This document shows positions 33,890 through 43,572 of a stretch of 64,000 nt of DNA, one piece after another (within the stretch, counting starts at the first letter, position 1; the number at the start of each line of letters is the position of its first letter). Made by a program: the position numbers and the translations under genes. This DNA is from Tritrichomonas musculus (taxonomy: Eukaryota; Parabasalia; Tritrichomonadida; Tritrichomonadidae): positions 3,782,001 to 3,846,000 of the forward strand of contig JAPFFF010000007.1 of assembly GCA_039105265.1 (NCBI GenBank), given 5' to 3'. The notes beneath the pieces were generated by a model, which was not told the origin of the DNA, did not search any database, and saw only the letters and a list, made by a program, of their open reading frames with translations.

Positions 33890-36445
33890 TTACCGTTCAA
33901 AGAAGGAACACATTTGGTTGGTTATAAATTAGACAATAGTGGTGATATATTCCATTTTGATATCAGATTTAAGACAAATGAATTATATGCTGATGATGAA
34001 TATAACGTTAAACAACATGAAGCTGAAGGATTTGAAAGTGAAGGTGAGTATTTTGAATTAGTGTGGGATGAAGTTAGTGGAGCAATTTATGATAGATATC
34101 AATACCTTCCAATAACAATAACATTAGCAGAAACAGAAGAAAGATTAGCATTGAATAGTGATATACCTGAACCAATTGATTTGACACCGTATTATACTAG
34201 TGCACAAGCTGATGAGAAGTTCGTCGATGAGGATGAATTGGCTTATGAATTGGATAAGTATGAAACGAAAACAGTTGCAGAAGGAAAATATGCAATGAAG
34301 AGTGAAATCCCAGAAATTATTGAGGGTCAAACAACAATTCAATTCGAAATCGTCAATAATACAATTCCTGATTTGGATTACAACACATATCATGAACTGA
34401 TTGAGCAATACGGGTTGGATATTGTTTCATCAAACAGTTTTTATACGGGTCATTATGTTCATGTAGACTATTCGTACAATGACGATGATGACGAACAACC
34501 CTCTCAGATAATGCGTATCGAAGGAAGTGATTCAAGTATTTGGTTTTTGTATCACAGCCATGAATTAATCAATCCAGGAACTGGTGAAACACCAGAAATA
34601 TTATCATGTTCAATTACCAAAACTATCGAACCAACAGACAGAAACGCTTATTCAGCTAGATATGTGTCGAATACTTATGCATTGAAGACGGATATACCAG
34701 AACCAGTTGACTTGACACCGTATTATACTAGTGCACAAGCTGATGAGAAGTTTGTTGATGAAGATGAATTAGCTTATGAATTAGATAAATATGCATTGAA
34801 AACAGATATACCAACAATTCCAACTGATTTGGTTAATGAATCTGCATTGAATACTGCATTATACGGAACTGAATTGAATATTGAATATCCGAATCCCGTT
34901 CGTGATTATATATTTGTAAAACCATACTTACCAGAAACCGATATACATGTGATATTTGATGTTAATTGGGGTTCTAACAAGGATTACATTAACAATATTC
35001 AACATTTTGATTTGATATTCAAGCCTTATGAAAAATATATGAGAGGGTATAGAATGATGTTAGATAATGGATTATCTATTGTATGGTATGACCGTGGCGA
35101 ATTTATGTTGTGTAATTCAAGTGGCAATACTCAATGGTTAATCAACGTCATTAAAGCACAAATCGAATCACCATTTATTAAAACTGCAAATGTTGTTGAT
35201 GAAAATCCAGAACAAATCACAATTCAATGTACACAGAATGAAAGTGGTTGTGTAGTTCCTGATGATGATATAAGAAGAGTATTCACAACCAAAAATATTA
35301 TCGTCAAATTCAAACGAAATGCTGATGATGCATCATATGAAGAAGTTGAATACGAATACAGTTTATATAAAAGTTTGAATATGATTTACAAATCAACAAG
35401 CAATGAATTAATAAATATTAATTATAATACCCATATCGTTTCATTGAGAGCTGAGGATGATACACTAACCAATATATATGATGCATCTATCACATTAATC
35501 CGCAGCCGACCTGTGAATGATGATATGATTACTTCGGTGAAATATGTGAATGATAACTTTGCACTGAAGTCAAACGTCATAACAGAAGAACAACTAATAA
35601 AAAAATGTGCTATTGATTGCGGACCGATTACAGAGGGCGGTGAAATATCAATTCATTATCTAAAACTTGAAGATAAGGTAATTAAACTGGAATACATAGT
35701 AGGTGATTATGCGCTATGTTTGGAAATAAGAATATTGTTCTATGATACAACTGGAAATCCTCATAACATTGTTCTTGTATTACATCAAAGAACTGTGTAT
35801 TTCGACAATTTCAAATTCCCATTCTATTATGAAGACACTGTTGATATAACATCAGGAAGACCCCTGACATATAATTTCCCAATAGGCGGATATTCTTGGA
35901 CAACTACTCAGGAATTATTAGATGCTAAACAAATATATTCAAGATGCATCATGTCCCGAGGTTATTTAGCAAAATATAAGGCTGCTATTTACGGTGCACA
36001 ATCAAACACAACAATCACACATTACTCGCCGATTGAATCATCAATGAACTCTGTTAGTGATTTCGTTGTTGGTTCTCCTGTGTATATGACAGGTAAGGTT
36101 TACAAACATGTTGGTGATGAATGGAAACCATCAACAGCAGATGATACAACTGATTGTATTTGTAGTGTCAAAACATCAGGAACATGGAAGGAGTATGTCG
36201 GTATATGTGTGAGAATCGATGACAAAAATAAATGTATCACATTCGCAAGTCATGGCGATTACATTTGCAAAGTTAATGATTCATCATGTTATTCAATCGG
36301 GGATGAGGTGTTTATCGATAATGAAGACAATAAGCTGAAAGTTCTTTCAGGAGAGACAGCAATAACATCAAAAATAAAACGCATGACTGTTGGAATCATT
36401 ACAAGTATCATTGATGAAAGAACATTAGCTGTATTCAAAGAGTAA
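33890..36445 (+). pseudogene. Polinton B fibre-like gene, second part, after the Polinton C insertion
   Basis: This is the larger part of the B fibre-like gene. It has two copies of a linker block (YYTSAQADEKFVDEDELAYE followed by LDKYETKT or LDKYALKT; near 34190 and 34720), a long variable middle, and the conserved C-terminal domain starting at NTTITHYSPIESSMNS. That last 150-residue domain is nearly the same as in A, while the middle is not, except for a block near GRPLTYNFPIGGYSW. The linker repeats are typical of fibres with jointed shafts. The start of the gene lies at 11964-12605. Confidence 0.82.
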
Positions 36446-36644
36446 ATCAATTGATTGATTTTCATTTTATTTTTGTTCATTTATTTATTAATTCATGATT
36501 TCAATACATATCTGGTCAAAGAAGAATTTTTCATTCAAAAAGTTCTCGAAAAATTTTTCGCAAATATTGCTATAAATGTGTAAACCAATATAGTATATAA
36601 CCATTTAAATATAAATCTGTAAATGAAAACTATTATTATACGGC

Positions 36645-36723
36645 AATGATATGGCATGATGGGTATTGCGTCTACAGAGACCTTGTAAAGGTGGTAGGTT
36701 CGATTCACATACATGACACTTTT
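36645..36723 (+). ncRNA. tRNA-like unit with Pol III A and B boxes
   Basis: An A-box-like TGGCATGATGG (36652-36662) and a B-box-like GGTTCGATTCA (36697-36707) each match the consensus at 10 of 11 places. They are 45 bases apart start to start, as in a tRNA, and TTTT follows at 36720. The acceptor arm does not pair and the T stem pairs at about three of five places, so it is not a working tRNA. It may be a relic or a tRNA-derived transcription unit. Confidence 0.35.
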
Positions 36724-36860
36724 CTGTATTATTTTATATATTATCCTAGAAAATGTAGAAAGCAACCGCTGGATTCGAAAGATAATAATATAAGAGAGGC
36801 AGAATGTACAACCCGTATACATTAAAACAATTCATGAAAAAAAACTATTATAAATGGTTT

Positions 36861-36999
36861 CCCACAAAGAACCGTCAAAAAACTAAAAACACTTTAACGT
36901 GTTCCCACAAAGAACCGTCAAAATACACCGTACTCTTTACATTAATAATCTTTATACATATTACTTTAATAATAACACTGAATGACGGTTCTTTGTGGG
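36861..36999. repeat. 17-bp direct pair with an inverted third copy
   Basis: The word cccacaaagaaccgtca occurs at 36861-36877 and 36904-36920, and inverted as tgacggttctttgtggg at 36983-36999. Either direct copy can pair with the inverted one, giving alternative hairpins about 95-140 bases long. The site lies just past the convergent KilA-N gene end, and a switchable terminator or a binding site are both possible. Confidence 0.7.
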
Positions 37000-37086
37000 T
37001 TTTTGCCCCGAAGTTCTATATTTTTTTGTTCAATCAGTGGAGCGCAAAAATAAAAACATATAAATGTGTCATTTGTTTTTATTCAT

Positions 37087-37851
37087 TCATGATTGAAATT
37101 GATTGAAATATTCATCAATGAGTGTGTGTAATTGTTCCAGCCGTTCATTCTTTATTATAATGTTGCAACCATTGATGGTATAATCATTACGAGGGAAGTT
37201 GTTCTTGACAAGTTCTTTAATGTCTTCGTTCGGACTCATTGCTATAGGTAAATTATCTTTGAATATAAATCTATCATTATCATTGTTATGAGTTGATACA
37301 GCTCTGAATGTTCGTTTGTTTCTTCTCACAAGATGAAGAATTGTGTTTTCAGCATCATTGGTTTCTTTCCAAATCAAATACTTGTAATTGTGTTCTTTGT
37401 TGGATGGTACGAGACGTGGTTTCTTTTGATGCAATTCTTCAACCAATTGTTGTCGTTCATGTTCAAAATGTGAATCAAGAAGCTTCATGATATATATTGA
37501 ATAACGAGGTGAAGCCCACATAGCAACATGATTGACAAGCAATCGATGAACATAAAAGCCTCTTATTCCATTTGGTAAATCATCTCGTTTTTCATATAAT
37601 TTTTCGAGTGGGAGATTTTCCCCAGTCGATAATTCATCAATAATATCAATTGTAGATTGGTTTCTGAACCAGTCTTTACATAATTTATTTGATTGACAAG
37701 CTGTTATGATTGAATTCATTTGATACATATCATCTTTGATTGAATGAATGATTCTCAAGCGTTGATTGTATTGAATATATTCATAATCATTATTGATTGG
37801 TTGAGTTGTGGCGTTTGTGTTTGTGGCTGCGTTTGTTGTTGGTGTGCTCAT
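37087..37851 (-). CDS. KilA-N domain protein (254 aa)
   Basis: After a Thr/Asn-rich disordered start (about 25 residues) comes a helical part, then the KilA-N-type block RGFYVHRLLVNHVAMWASPR followed by YSIYIMKLLDSHFEHERQQL. The pattern of aromatic residues with Leu, Trp-Ala-Ser-Pro and the final helix is characteristic of KilA-N, a DNA-binding domain common in phages, poxviruses and giant viruses. The C-terminal 100 residues are basic (VRRNKRTFRAVSTH). No copy is seen in A or C, so it is cargo of B, placed between fibre and polymerase genes where A has other cargo. A regulatory or DNA-processing role is likely. Confidence 0.8.
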   Translation of the reverse strand: MSTPTTNAATNTNATTQPINNDYEYIQYNQRLRIIHSIKDDMYQMNSIITACQSNKLCKDWFRNQSTIDIIDELSTGENLPLEKLYEKRDDLPNGIRGFYVHRLLVNHVAMWASPRYSIYIMKLLDSHFEHERQQLVEELHQKKPRLVPSNKEHNYKYLIWKETNDAENTILHLVRRNKRTFRAVSTHNNDNDRFIFKDNLPIAMSPNEDIKELVKNNFPRNDYTINGCNIIIKNERLEQLHTLIDEYFNQFQS

Positions 37852-37932
37852 TGTTTGAATTGCTGATAAAAAATTGATTTAAAAATAAATCAAATCAAAA
37901 ATAAATGATTTTCATTAATGATTTCCCAGGAG

Positions 37933-38018
37933 TGCAATATTGCATGCCTGCATTTCATCGGTCGGAATTCTACCCGATGCATTTCCATTAATAATTTTTC
38001 TAGGCTCGGAATACCGAG
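37933..38018. repeat. cluster of three short hairpins after the B polymerase gene
   Basis: Within 90 bases lie the palindrome tgcaatattgca (37933-37944), catcgg paired with ccgatg (37956-37979) and ctcgg-aata-ccgag (38005-38018). The stretch is GC-richer than its surroundings and codes nothing. It follows the polymerase stop on the minus strand, so it could end or stabilise the polymerase transcript, or be a set of inserted hairpin elements. Confidence 0.6.
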
Positions 38019-38062
38019 GGTTGCATTTTCAAGAGGCATTTTTCTGCTTCTCGCCAATTGGT

Positions 38063-41000
38063 TTAATGATTCTCAATGAAATAATCCTTTGCAGTGAAAC
38101 CATTGACATAAGGACAACAACAATGATTTGATAATACCAACATTTTTGAATGTGCTGCTGTTAAAGCATTTTTGATTACAGTTATTTTACTCATCAGTTG
38201 TGAATTTAATTGAAGGTTTATATTCTTTCCTTTCATTACTGATTGCTTTTCAATGACATTTTTGTAATCACTTGATTTGATGTTGTTCTTCTTCAATGAA
38301 ACACCTTTGAGCTTTAATGAAATTGTTTTGTCATCTGACCAAATCGTATAACACTTAGCGCACAAAGCAATTTGATTTGCTCCGAACTTTTCTACACAGC
38401 ATCCGAGAATCTTTTTCTCATCATATACATCATTGATTGCAGGGTTTGGCATGAAGCTATAAATGTGTTTGTCATAAAATGATTTGTCTTTGATGACGTA
38501 ATCAAACAACTGGTCAATCGGTTTATTCATATCACCAGCGATTGACATGTACAGACTGTCTGTATCGACCGAGTTGAAATGAATTTTATTCATGTCAATG
38601 CATTTGTATAGAAAGTCATAAAGGAAAGTCAAATACCAGTATTTCGCATTGTCTAATGTCCAAAATGATTCCTGAAGACATGTATTACATTTGAATGAAT
38701 GAGGTTGTGATTGTATCAAATAACAATCATTTGACAATTTACATCCATTGCGATAAGTATCGGATGCTATCAATTGAAAGGCTTTATTTTTATCAACAAT
38801 TCTGACTTTATTAAAGTTCTCTGAATTCATTCCGTCATATCCGTAAGATCCGTTCATACTAATCTTGTAAAACTTTTCGTTCCCGTGTGCCTTTCCTGAC
38901 AATATATCTTGACGCTTCTTCATAAACTCACAAACAAATTGATTAAAACCGTCATGTGCCTCGTATAAACTTAAGCTCTTAATGTCATCAACTATAAGTC
39001 CGTGGTCGATTAAAAACCATAAATAATAGTTCGAGAACGTCATAAATGTACCGCATGTATCAAGCAACATTGTCAGCTTTCTTGTTTCTTTATCTGCTGA
39101 ATTCAGTTTATTGTCTTTCATATATTTGTACATATAGCTTCCAATCGTTTGTTCATCATTCATTATATTGATATTTCTAAACACAGGAGGAAAGTTAATC
39201 AAATCATTGATTTTATTCTTTGGGCATCTTAATTTGACTTCAGCTTTGAATATAAACTCAGGGTTTGCATCAAATCGTTTCTTTGATTGAATGATATTCA
39301 TTGCAGCATTGAATACCTTTTCATTCTTGTTTCCATCTTCATCATAAACATCAAATCGTTTTATAAATGAGCCAGGCATGTACATGATTCCTCCGTGATA
39401 AGGATTAAATGAATGTTTTACTGAACTGAATGATGAAGGATACAATGAATTGAAATCAATACCAGCAACGTGAGAGACTGTGTTTGAAGTGTCATAGCTA
39501 ATGATTCTGTCATTAACGGCATCATATTTGAGTTTATTGATTAATGTTTGACCTCTGATGTTCACACGATGAAGTACATTTGATAATCCTCCCGTTATGT
39601 TCTCTCTCAAATTGTAGTATTCTTTTTCATCAGTTATGAGTGTTGGCAGGTGATGGAGCTTGCAGAATTTTTTCAATTGTATTTTGGTTCTTGTTATCTT
39701 GTCGTCATCACGTTGTCGTAAACGATTACATTCAGCACAAGCAAGTAAACAGTTATCAATCTGATGTCCTTTGTTGTTATCTATTCTGTCAAGTGTCGGT
39801 TTGTTGTTGTAAGTAAAGTGTTCACCACATAAATGACATTTACCTGTTTCATTTGATTCATACAATTTCATGAATGCTTCGAAATCCTTTTCACTAACAC
39901 ATTTTGAAATATCTCGTTGATTTTGATTTGATTGAAGCGATGAATCGCCTTTTTGCGAGCAAAAATTATGTTTCATGTCTTGCTTTCGATAATTATCACA
40001 TTTATTTAACCACCATTTCATTGTTGGTTTGAATGTATTCATCTTGTTGATGATTTCATAGTCGTTCTTCGGGTTGAAATCTTTGTAAGCAAGAGCATAT
40101 TTGATACATGAAGCATTCTTTGATAACGAAAGATTGCTAATCAAATCAACTTTATATTCAGCATTCATTTGAATAAGGTTGTCAATAGGTTTAATCATCA
40201 TTTCAACATCATTGTCATTGTATGATAACAAATAATCCCAACGTGTTGCAAACCTCTTTGAATCAATCAAATACTCTTCATAATCAGCTTTTGTTAAAGG
40301 ATTCTTTTGATTGAGATAACTGTAAAAGTCTTCATATTCAAATGGTTCACTCTTTGACAACACTTCATTATAATTTTCACTGTTGATTGCTTCATAAGGA
40401 AAGACACCTTTCGAACTGTTAGATATACCGCCAAAATCGATTCCAAACTGTTTGAGTGTTCCTCCAGCAACAAATGCTTGTGCGTCAATGAACCTCAATC
40501 GAATAGGGTACTTTGATGACTTCAATATGAATTGTTTCAATGATGTAGCAGTTCCAATCATTCCGCTATCGATTGACCAATGATTTTTAATCAATTGCTC
40601 TTTGAATAAGTTTGAATCAAATCGTGATGAATTAAAACCGAATACTGTTATTGTTTTCAATGATGAATCTATTTTATTGAGTTCTTCTTCCGATTTATCT
40701 TTAATGAATGATTTTAAATGATTCAACTTATCAGCATACACATCACAGCCAGCAACAAATAACCAGTCAATCCATTTGGCAATGAAGTCATTTGTTCTTA
40801 TATCAAAGTTCTTTGTTATCAATCCTTTATCAAGCTTCACACATGATGAAACACTCAAAGGAATCAATCGAGAATTGATAACTGATTTATCACTGACTTT
40901 CTTTTCAATCTTTTGTTCCATTGTTTCAAAATCATAAGTGATATAATGAATTGTTGGCTTCCATTCAAGTTCATATGAAAGACAATACAAATAAACAGGA

Positions 41001-42634
41001 TTGTTTAAAATGTGTGGACAATATGGTAAAGCTTCTCGTGAAGGTATGAAATCCTTTTTGAATTTGCCATCACATTTATCTACATGTCTGTTGAATCTGT
41101 CAATATTGTGATTTCCTTTGTGAATGTATGAACCACAATGAGGACAAATATGAATATTTGTTAATGCTTCAGCGTTGATGATGTACATTATGTGAAGTAT
41201 CTTATCCTTTGAATACAACAGGGCTGAAAACGTTTTATTGTTATCGTCAGTGTTATGCCATTGGTCTTGTAAATCGAAAAAGCCTTTTTTATCTGTTTCA
41301 GTTTGGTTGTATTCATAAATGTTGACATTGATGTTATGCTTCTTGGCTGATTCTTTCATTTCTTCAATCGTGATACCTTTAAACGAGTTGATGAATTGCT
41401 TTGCTGCTTTTGAAGGTTTCTTTGTATAGCTCAAACCGTGTTCATCACATAATATTTTCTTTGCTGCTGCTGTTCGGTCTGAGATTGTAAAAGGTCTTTT
41501 CATTAATTCTTTATTCAAACAACAAGCAAGAAATCGATACCAACACAAACAATCATCAACGTTATCAATAATGATATATTTATTTTTGCCAAACAATTCT
41601 GAAACTTCATCAATCTTACCCGTTATCTTAACGACTCGTGAAATTGTAAACGATACTGACCAAACAATACACAATTTGATGTTTGAAGTAGTGGTTTCAT
41701 ATTCATGTATTTTTGATTCAACATACAGTTTAACTTTATCAATATCTTTACTCTCTCTAACTATTATCGGAATTGATGATTTATAGTTCTTCCATTTGAT
41801 TTCACTTGCTTCATACGTATATCTTTCGTTTTCATTCTTGGGCGGTATCTCAAATATGCCTGTCAATTGAAAATATATTTTGAACGGTTTCACTTCTTGT
41901 TTAAACACTGTCTCAGTTAAATATTCATTGATGTCTTCAATTGATGAAACTCCGTTTTTGTAATATATTTTGATTGGTTCTTTACTGTCTTCATCTAATC
42001 GTTCAACCTTTTCACTATCATTTGGGAATTGGTCAATGAAATGACTGCATGCTTCGACGGCTTCATCAAAGTTTTCAGGTTCATTGATTATGAAATATGA
42101 ATCATGTTTTGAATGAACACCTTTATAGCCAAACTTTTTGATGTATTCAATTAATTCAGCATTTTCATTGTTGAATCGAATATCTTCATATCGTTGAGGT
42201 TGTTTGTTTGTCTTTGGTGGTAATGGTCTCAATAATATATTTTCAGATTTAATTAATTGAAGGGCTTTGTTGAGTGCATCATGAGCAATTTTAATGTTGT
42301 CCTCGATTTGTTTTTGTTTTAGTTTTTGTTCATCATCTTGTTCTTCTTCTTCAAATTGTTCCTCTTCCTCCTCTTCTTCTTGTTCTTCTGCTTCTTTCTT
42401 CATTCTATTGACGAAAGCTAATATTGTTGTATCATTGATTCTATCACCTTCATGTTCTCTAAAACCGAATGAAGTTAGATAGTTTTCTAAGATTGATTTG
42501 AAGTGTTTAACATCATAATCACTAGGTTTAGATGTTGACAAGCGAGGTTTTAATTGAAGTTCATTATTGATATACCTGATTTGTTCAATAACAAATGATT
42601 TGGTATCTTTTTGATAGTAATAACGCGAACTCAT
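38063..42634 (-). CDS. polB: protein-primed family B DNA polymerase of Polinton B (1523 aa)
   Basis: The layout is as in C: acidic linker (about 75-110), DDCLCWYRFLACCL (about 358), finger CPHCGSYIHKGNHNIDRFNR with later His and Cys, exonuclease motifs at about 565 (TYDFETME), 665 (FNSSRFDSN) and 805 (YNDNDVEMM). The HNH-type zinc module spans about 930-970 (CHLCGEHF, LDRIDNNKGHQ, CAECNRLRQR). The polymerase motifs are SLYPSSF (about 1062), KISMNGSYGYDG (1255), VDTDSLYMS (1355) and KLKGVSLKK (1445). It is much closer to the A copy than to C. A double-hairpin insert lies in the coding sequence just upstream of the zinc module. Confidence 0.95.
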   Translation of the reverse strand: MSSRYYYQKDTKSFVIEQIRYINNELQLKPRLSTSKPSDYDVKHFKSILENYLTSFGFREHEGDRINDTTILAFVNRMKKEAEEQEEEEEEEQFEEEEQDDEQKLKQKQIEDNIKIAHDALNKALQLIKSENILLRPLPPKTNKQPQRYEDIRFNNENAELIEYIKKFGYKGVHSKHDSYFIINEPENFDEAVEACSHFIDQFPNDSEKVERLDEDSKEPIKIYYKNGVSSIEDINEYLTETVFKQEVKPFKIYFQLTGIFEIPPKNENERYTYEASEIKWKNYKSSIPIIVRESKDIDKVKLYVESKIHEYETTTSNIKLCIVWSVSFTISRVVKITGKIDEVSELFGKNKYIIIDNVDDCLCWYRFLACCLNKELMKRPFTISDRTAAAKKILCDEHGLSYTKKPSKAAKQFINSFKGITIEEMKESAKKHNINVNIYEYNQTETDKKGFFDLQDQWHNTDDNNKTFSALLYSKDKILHIMYIINAEALTNIHICPHCGSYIHKGNHNIDRFNRHVDKCDGKFKKDFIPSREALPYCPHILNNPVYLYCLSYELEWKPTIHYITYDFETMEQKIEKKVSDKSVINSRLIPLSVSSCVKLDKGLITKNFDIRTNDFIAKWIDWLFVAGCDVYADKLNHLKSFIKDKSEEELNKIDSSLKTITVFGFNSSRFDSNLFKEQLIKNHWSIDSGMIGTATSLKQFILKSSKYPIRLRFIDAQAFVAGGTLKQFGIDFGGISNSSKGVFPYEAINSENYNEVLSKSEPFEYEDFYSYLNQKNPLTKADYEEYLIDSKRFATRWDYLLSYNDNDVEMMIKPIDNLIQMNAEYKVDLISNLSLSKNASCIKYALAYKDFNPKNDYEIINKMNTFKPTMKWWLNKCDNYRKQDMKHNFCSQKGDSSLQSNQNQRDISKCVSEKDFEAFMKLYESNETGKCHLCGEHFTYNNKPTLDRIDNNKGHQIDNCLLACAECNRLRQRDDDKITRTKIQLKKFCKLHHLPTLITDEKEYYNLRENITGGLSNVLHRVNIRGQTLINKLKYDAVNDRIISYDTSNTVSHVAGIDFNSLYPSSFSSVKHSFNPYHGGIMYMPGSFIKRFDVYDEDGNKNEKVFNAAMNIIQSKKRFDANPEFIFKAEVKLRCPKNKINDLINFPPVFRNINIMNDEQTIGSYMYKYMKDNKLNSADKETRKLTMLLDTCGTFMTFSNYYLWFLIDHGLIVDDIKSLSLYEAHDGFNQFVCEFMKKRQDILSGKAHGNEKFYKISMNGSYGYDGMNSENFNKVRIVDKNKAFQLIASDTYRNGCKLSNDCYLIQSQPHSFKCNTCLQESFWTLDNAKYWYLTFLYDFLYKCIDMNKIHFNSVDTDSLYMSIAGDMNKPIDQLFDYVIKDKSFYDKHIYSFMPNPAINDVYDEKKILGCCVEKFGANQIALCAKCYTIWSDDKTISLKLKGVSLKKNNIKSSDYKNVIEKQSVMKGKNINLQLNSQLMSKITVIKNALTAAHSKMLVLSNHCCCPYVNGFTAKDYFIENH
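39934..39966. repeat. double-hairpin mini-element inside the B polymerase gene
   Basis: Read on the minus strand it is ttttTGCtcGCAaaaagg followed by gcgat-tca-tcgc and ttc, the same plan as at 7302. It encodes a short stretch near CSQKGDSSLQSN that varies between copies and lies in a probable surface loop before the zinc module. Confidence 0.65.
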
Positions 42635-42720
42635 TTATGATATAATTAAAAAATCAAATTATTTGAAATTTGAAAAATGTTAAATCAAAAAAAATAATTC
42701 AGGTTTTTTATTTCATTGAA

Positions 42721-43224
42721 ATGACAGAATTAATAGAGATATTGAAACATGTTGATGCAATCCGTCATTTGTTAACGATATTGATTGCTAAATCAGATGA
42801 TAATGAAGCTTTCAGGAACCTTGTGAATAACGTTTCATTTGACAATGACAATAATGATTCATCATCAGATGATGAAAATCTACCCCATTTCTCTGAACAA
42901 AATAGTTTATTGAATGATATAACACCAAAAAGTGATAAACCAAAGCGCTCCTTATTCAATTCATCAAAGTTCTTAAACGCTCATGAACGTGAATTAGTTA
43001 TGCAGTTCCTTGATGAAGAACGAATGAATGAAATTAATAAGTTGCCAGCACATAAACAAGCATCATACACAAAACTATTAATCAAAAAGCATTTAAACAT
43101 AAATATATCAACGTACATGGTTAACAAGATTCTCACATTGAAAAGGCAACAGGCTCATGACAATGATGATGATGACAATGATAACAATAACAATAACAAT
43201 CAAAGAAGACCACAATTGATTTGA
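42721..43224 (+). CDS. conserved helical protein, possible DNA binder (167 aa)
   Basis: An N-terminal helix (MTELIEILKHVDAIRHLLTI) and an acidic linker with SSSDDE precede the conserved C-terminal block: RSLFNSSKFLNAHERELVMQ, then NKLPAHKQASY and NINISTYMVNKIL, which resembles a helix-turn-helix. A low-complexity Asp/Asn tail ends it. It is divergent from the polymerase gene with about 86 bases between starts. The A copy is 135 residues and the C copy 102. The constant tie to the polymerase suggests a replication or regulation role. Confidence 0.75.
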   Translation: MTELIEILKHVDAIRHLLTILIAKSDDNEAFRNLVNNVSFDNDNNDSSSDDENLPHFSEQNSLLNDITPKSDKPKRSLFNSSKFLNAHERELVMQFLDEERMNEINKLPAHKQASYTKLLIKKHLNINISTYMVNKILTLKRQQAHDNDDDDNDNNNNNNQRRPQLI

Positions 43225-43245
43225 ATTCATTGAATCATTTGAAGT

Positions 43246-43255
43246 TTTATTTTTG
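43246..43255 (+). promoter_or_regulatory. TTTATTTTTG start-proximal motif
   Basis: It ends 7 bases before the ATG at 43263. The A counterpart (59902-59911, start 59918) keeps both motif and spacing. Confidence 0.55.
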
Positions 43256-43262
43256 GTTTAAA

Positions 43263-43508
43263 ATGAATAGTGCAATTAATGGTTTGAGTTGTGATTCTTC
43301 AGCTTTACACGCTCAGTTTAGAAGGGTAAAGGATAAGATATTCAATGAATGCATGAATTCTGAAGATGACGCATTAAACGGAAAGTTTGATAAGATGATT
43401 CACACATTGACAATATATAAACAACTATTTAATGATATTGAATCGATTAAAATACAATTAAGAGCTATTGATGAACGTATCAAATCAGCTGAACAGATGA
43501 CTTTGTAA
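43263..43508 (+). CDS. small helical protein (81 aa)
   Basis: The start MNSAINGLSCDSSALHAQFR and the helical rest (FNDIESIKIQLRAIDERIKS) are nearly identical to the A gene at 59918. In C the place upstream of the KRARILSSEND gene is taken by the 76-residue coiled-coil gene; the two are similar in size and helical nature, but I see no reliable alignment. The role is unknown. Confidence 0.75.
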   Translation: MNSAINGLSCDSSALHAQFRRVKDKIFNECMNSEDDALNGKFDKMIHTLTIYKQLFNDIESIKIQLRAIDERIKSAEQMTL

Positions 43509-43572
43509 ATGAATCATTGAATGACTCATCATTGATGTTGTTTTATTTTTGTTTAAAACGAATAACTTTAAA

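Larger units (their letters stand above)
36446..37086. other. 640-bp spacer between fibre and KilA-N genes
   Basis: It contains the TTTATTTTTG motif near 36468, a tRNA-like Pol III unit (36645-36723) and a direct plus inverted 17-bp repeat (36861-36999). A 100-codon open frame (36804-37106) crosses the repeats and has no counterpart in A or C; I do not accept it as a gene. Confidence 0.55.

Noticed and set aside
36645-36723. A functional tRNA gene
   Set aside because: The boxes and spacing fit, but the acceptor arm does not pair and the T stem is poor; kept only as a tRNA-like unit.
36804-37106. 100-codon open frame in the spacer of B
   Set aside because: It runs through the 17-bp direct and inverted repeats, has no counterpart in A or C, and overlaps the KilA-N gene end.
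42294-42482. Ser/Cys-rich plus-strand frame opposite the B polymerase
   Set aside because: It is the antisense of the polymerase's acidic Glu/Gln linker; low-complexity codons keep the reverse frame open.
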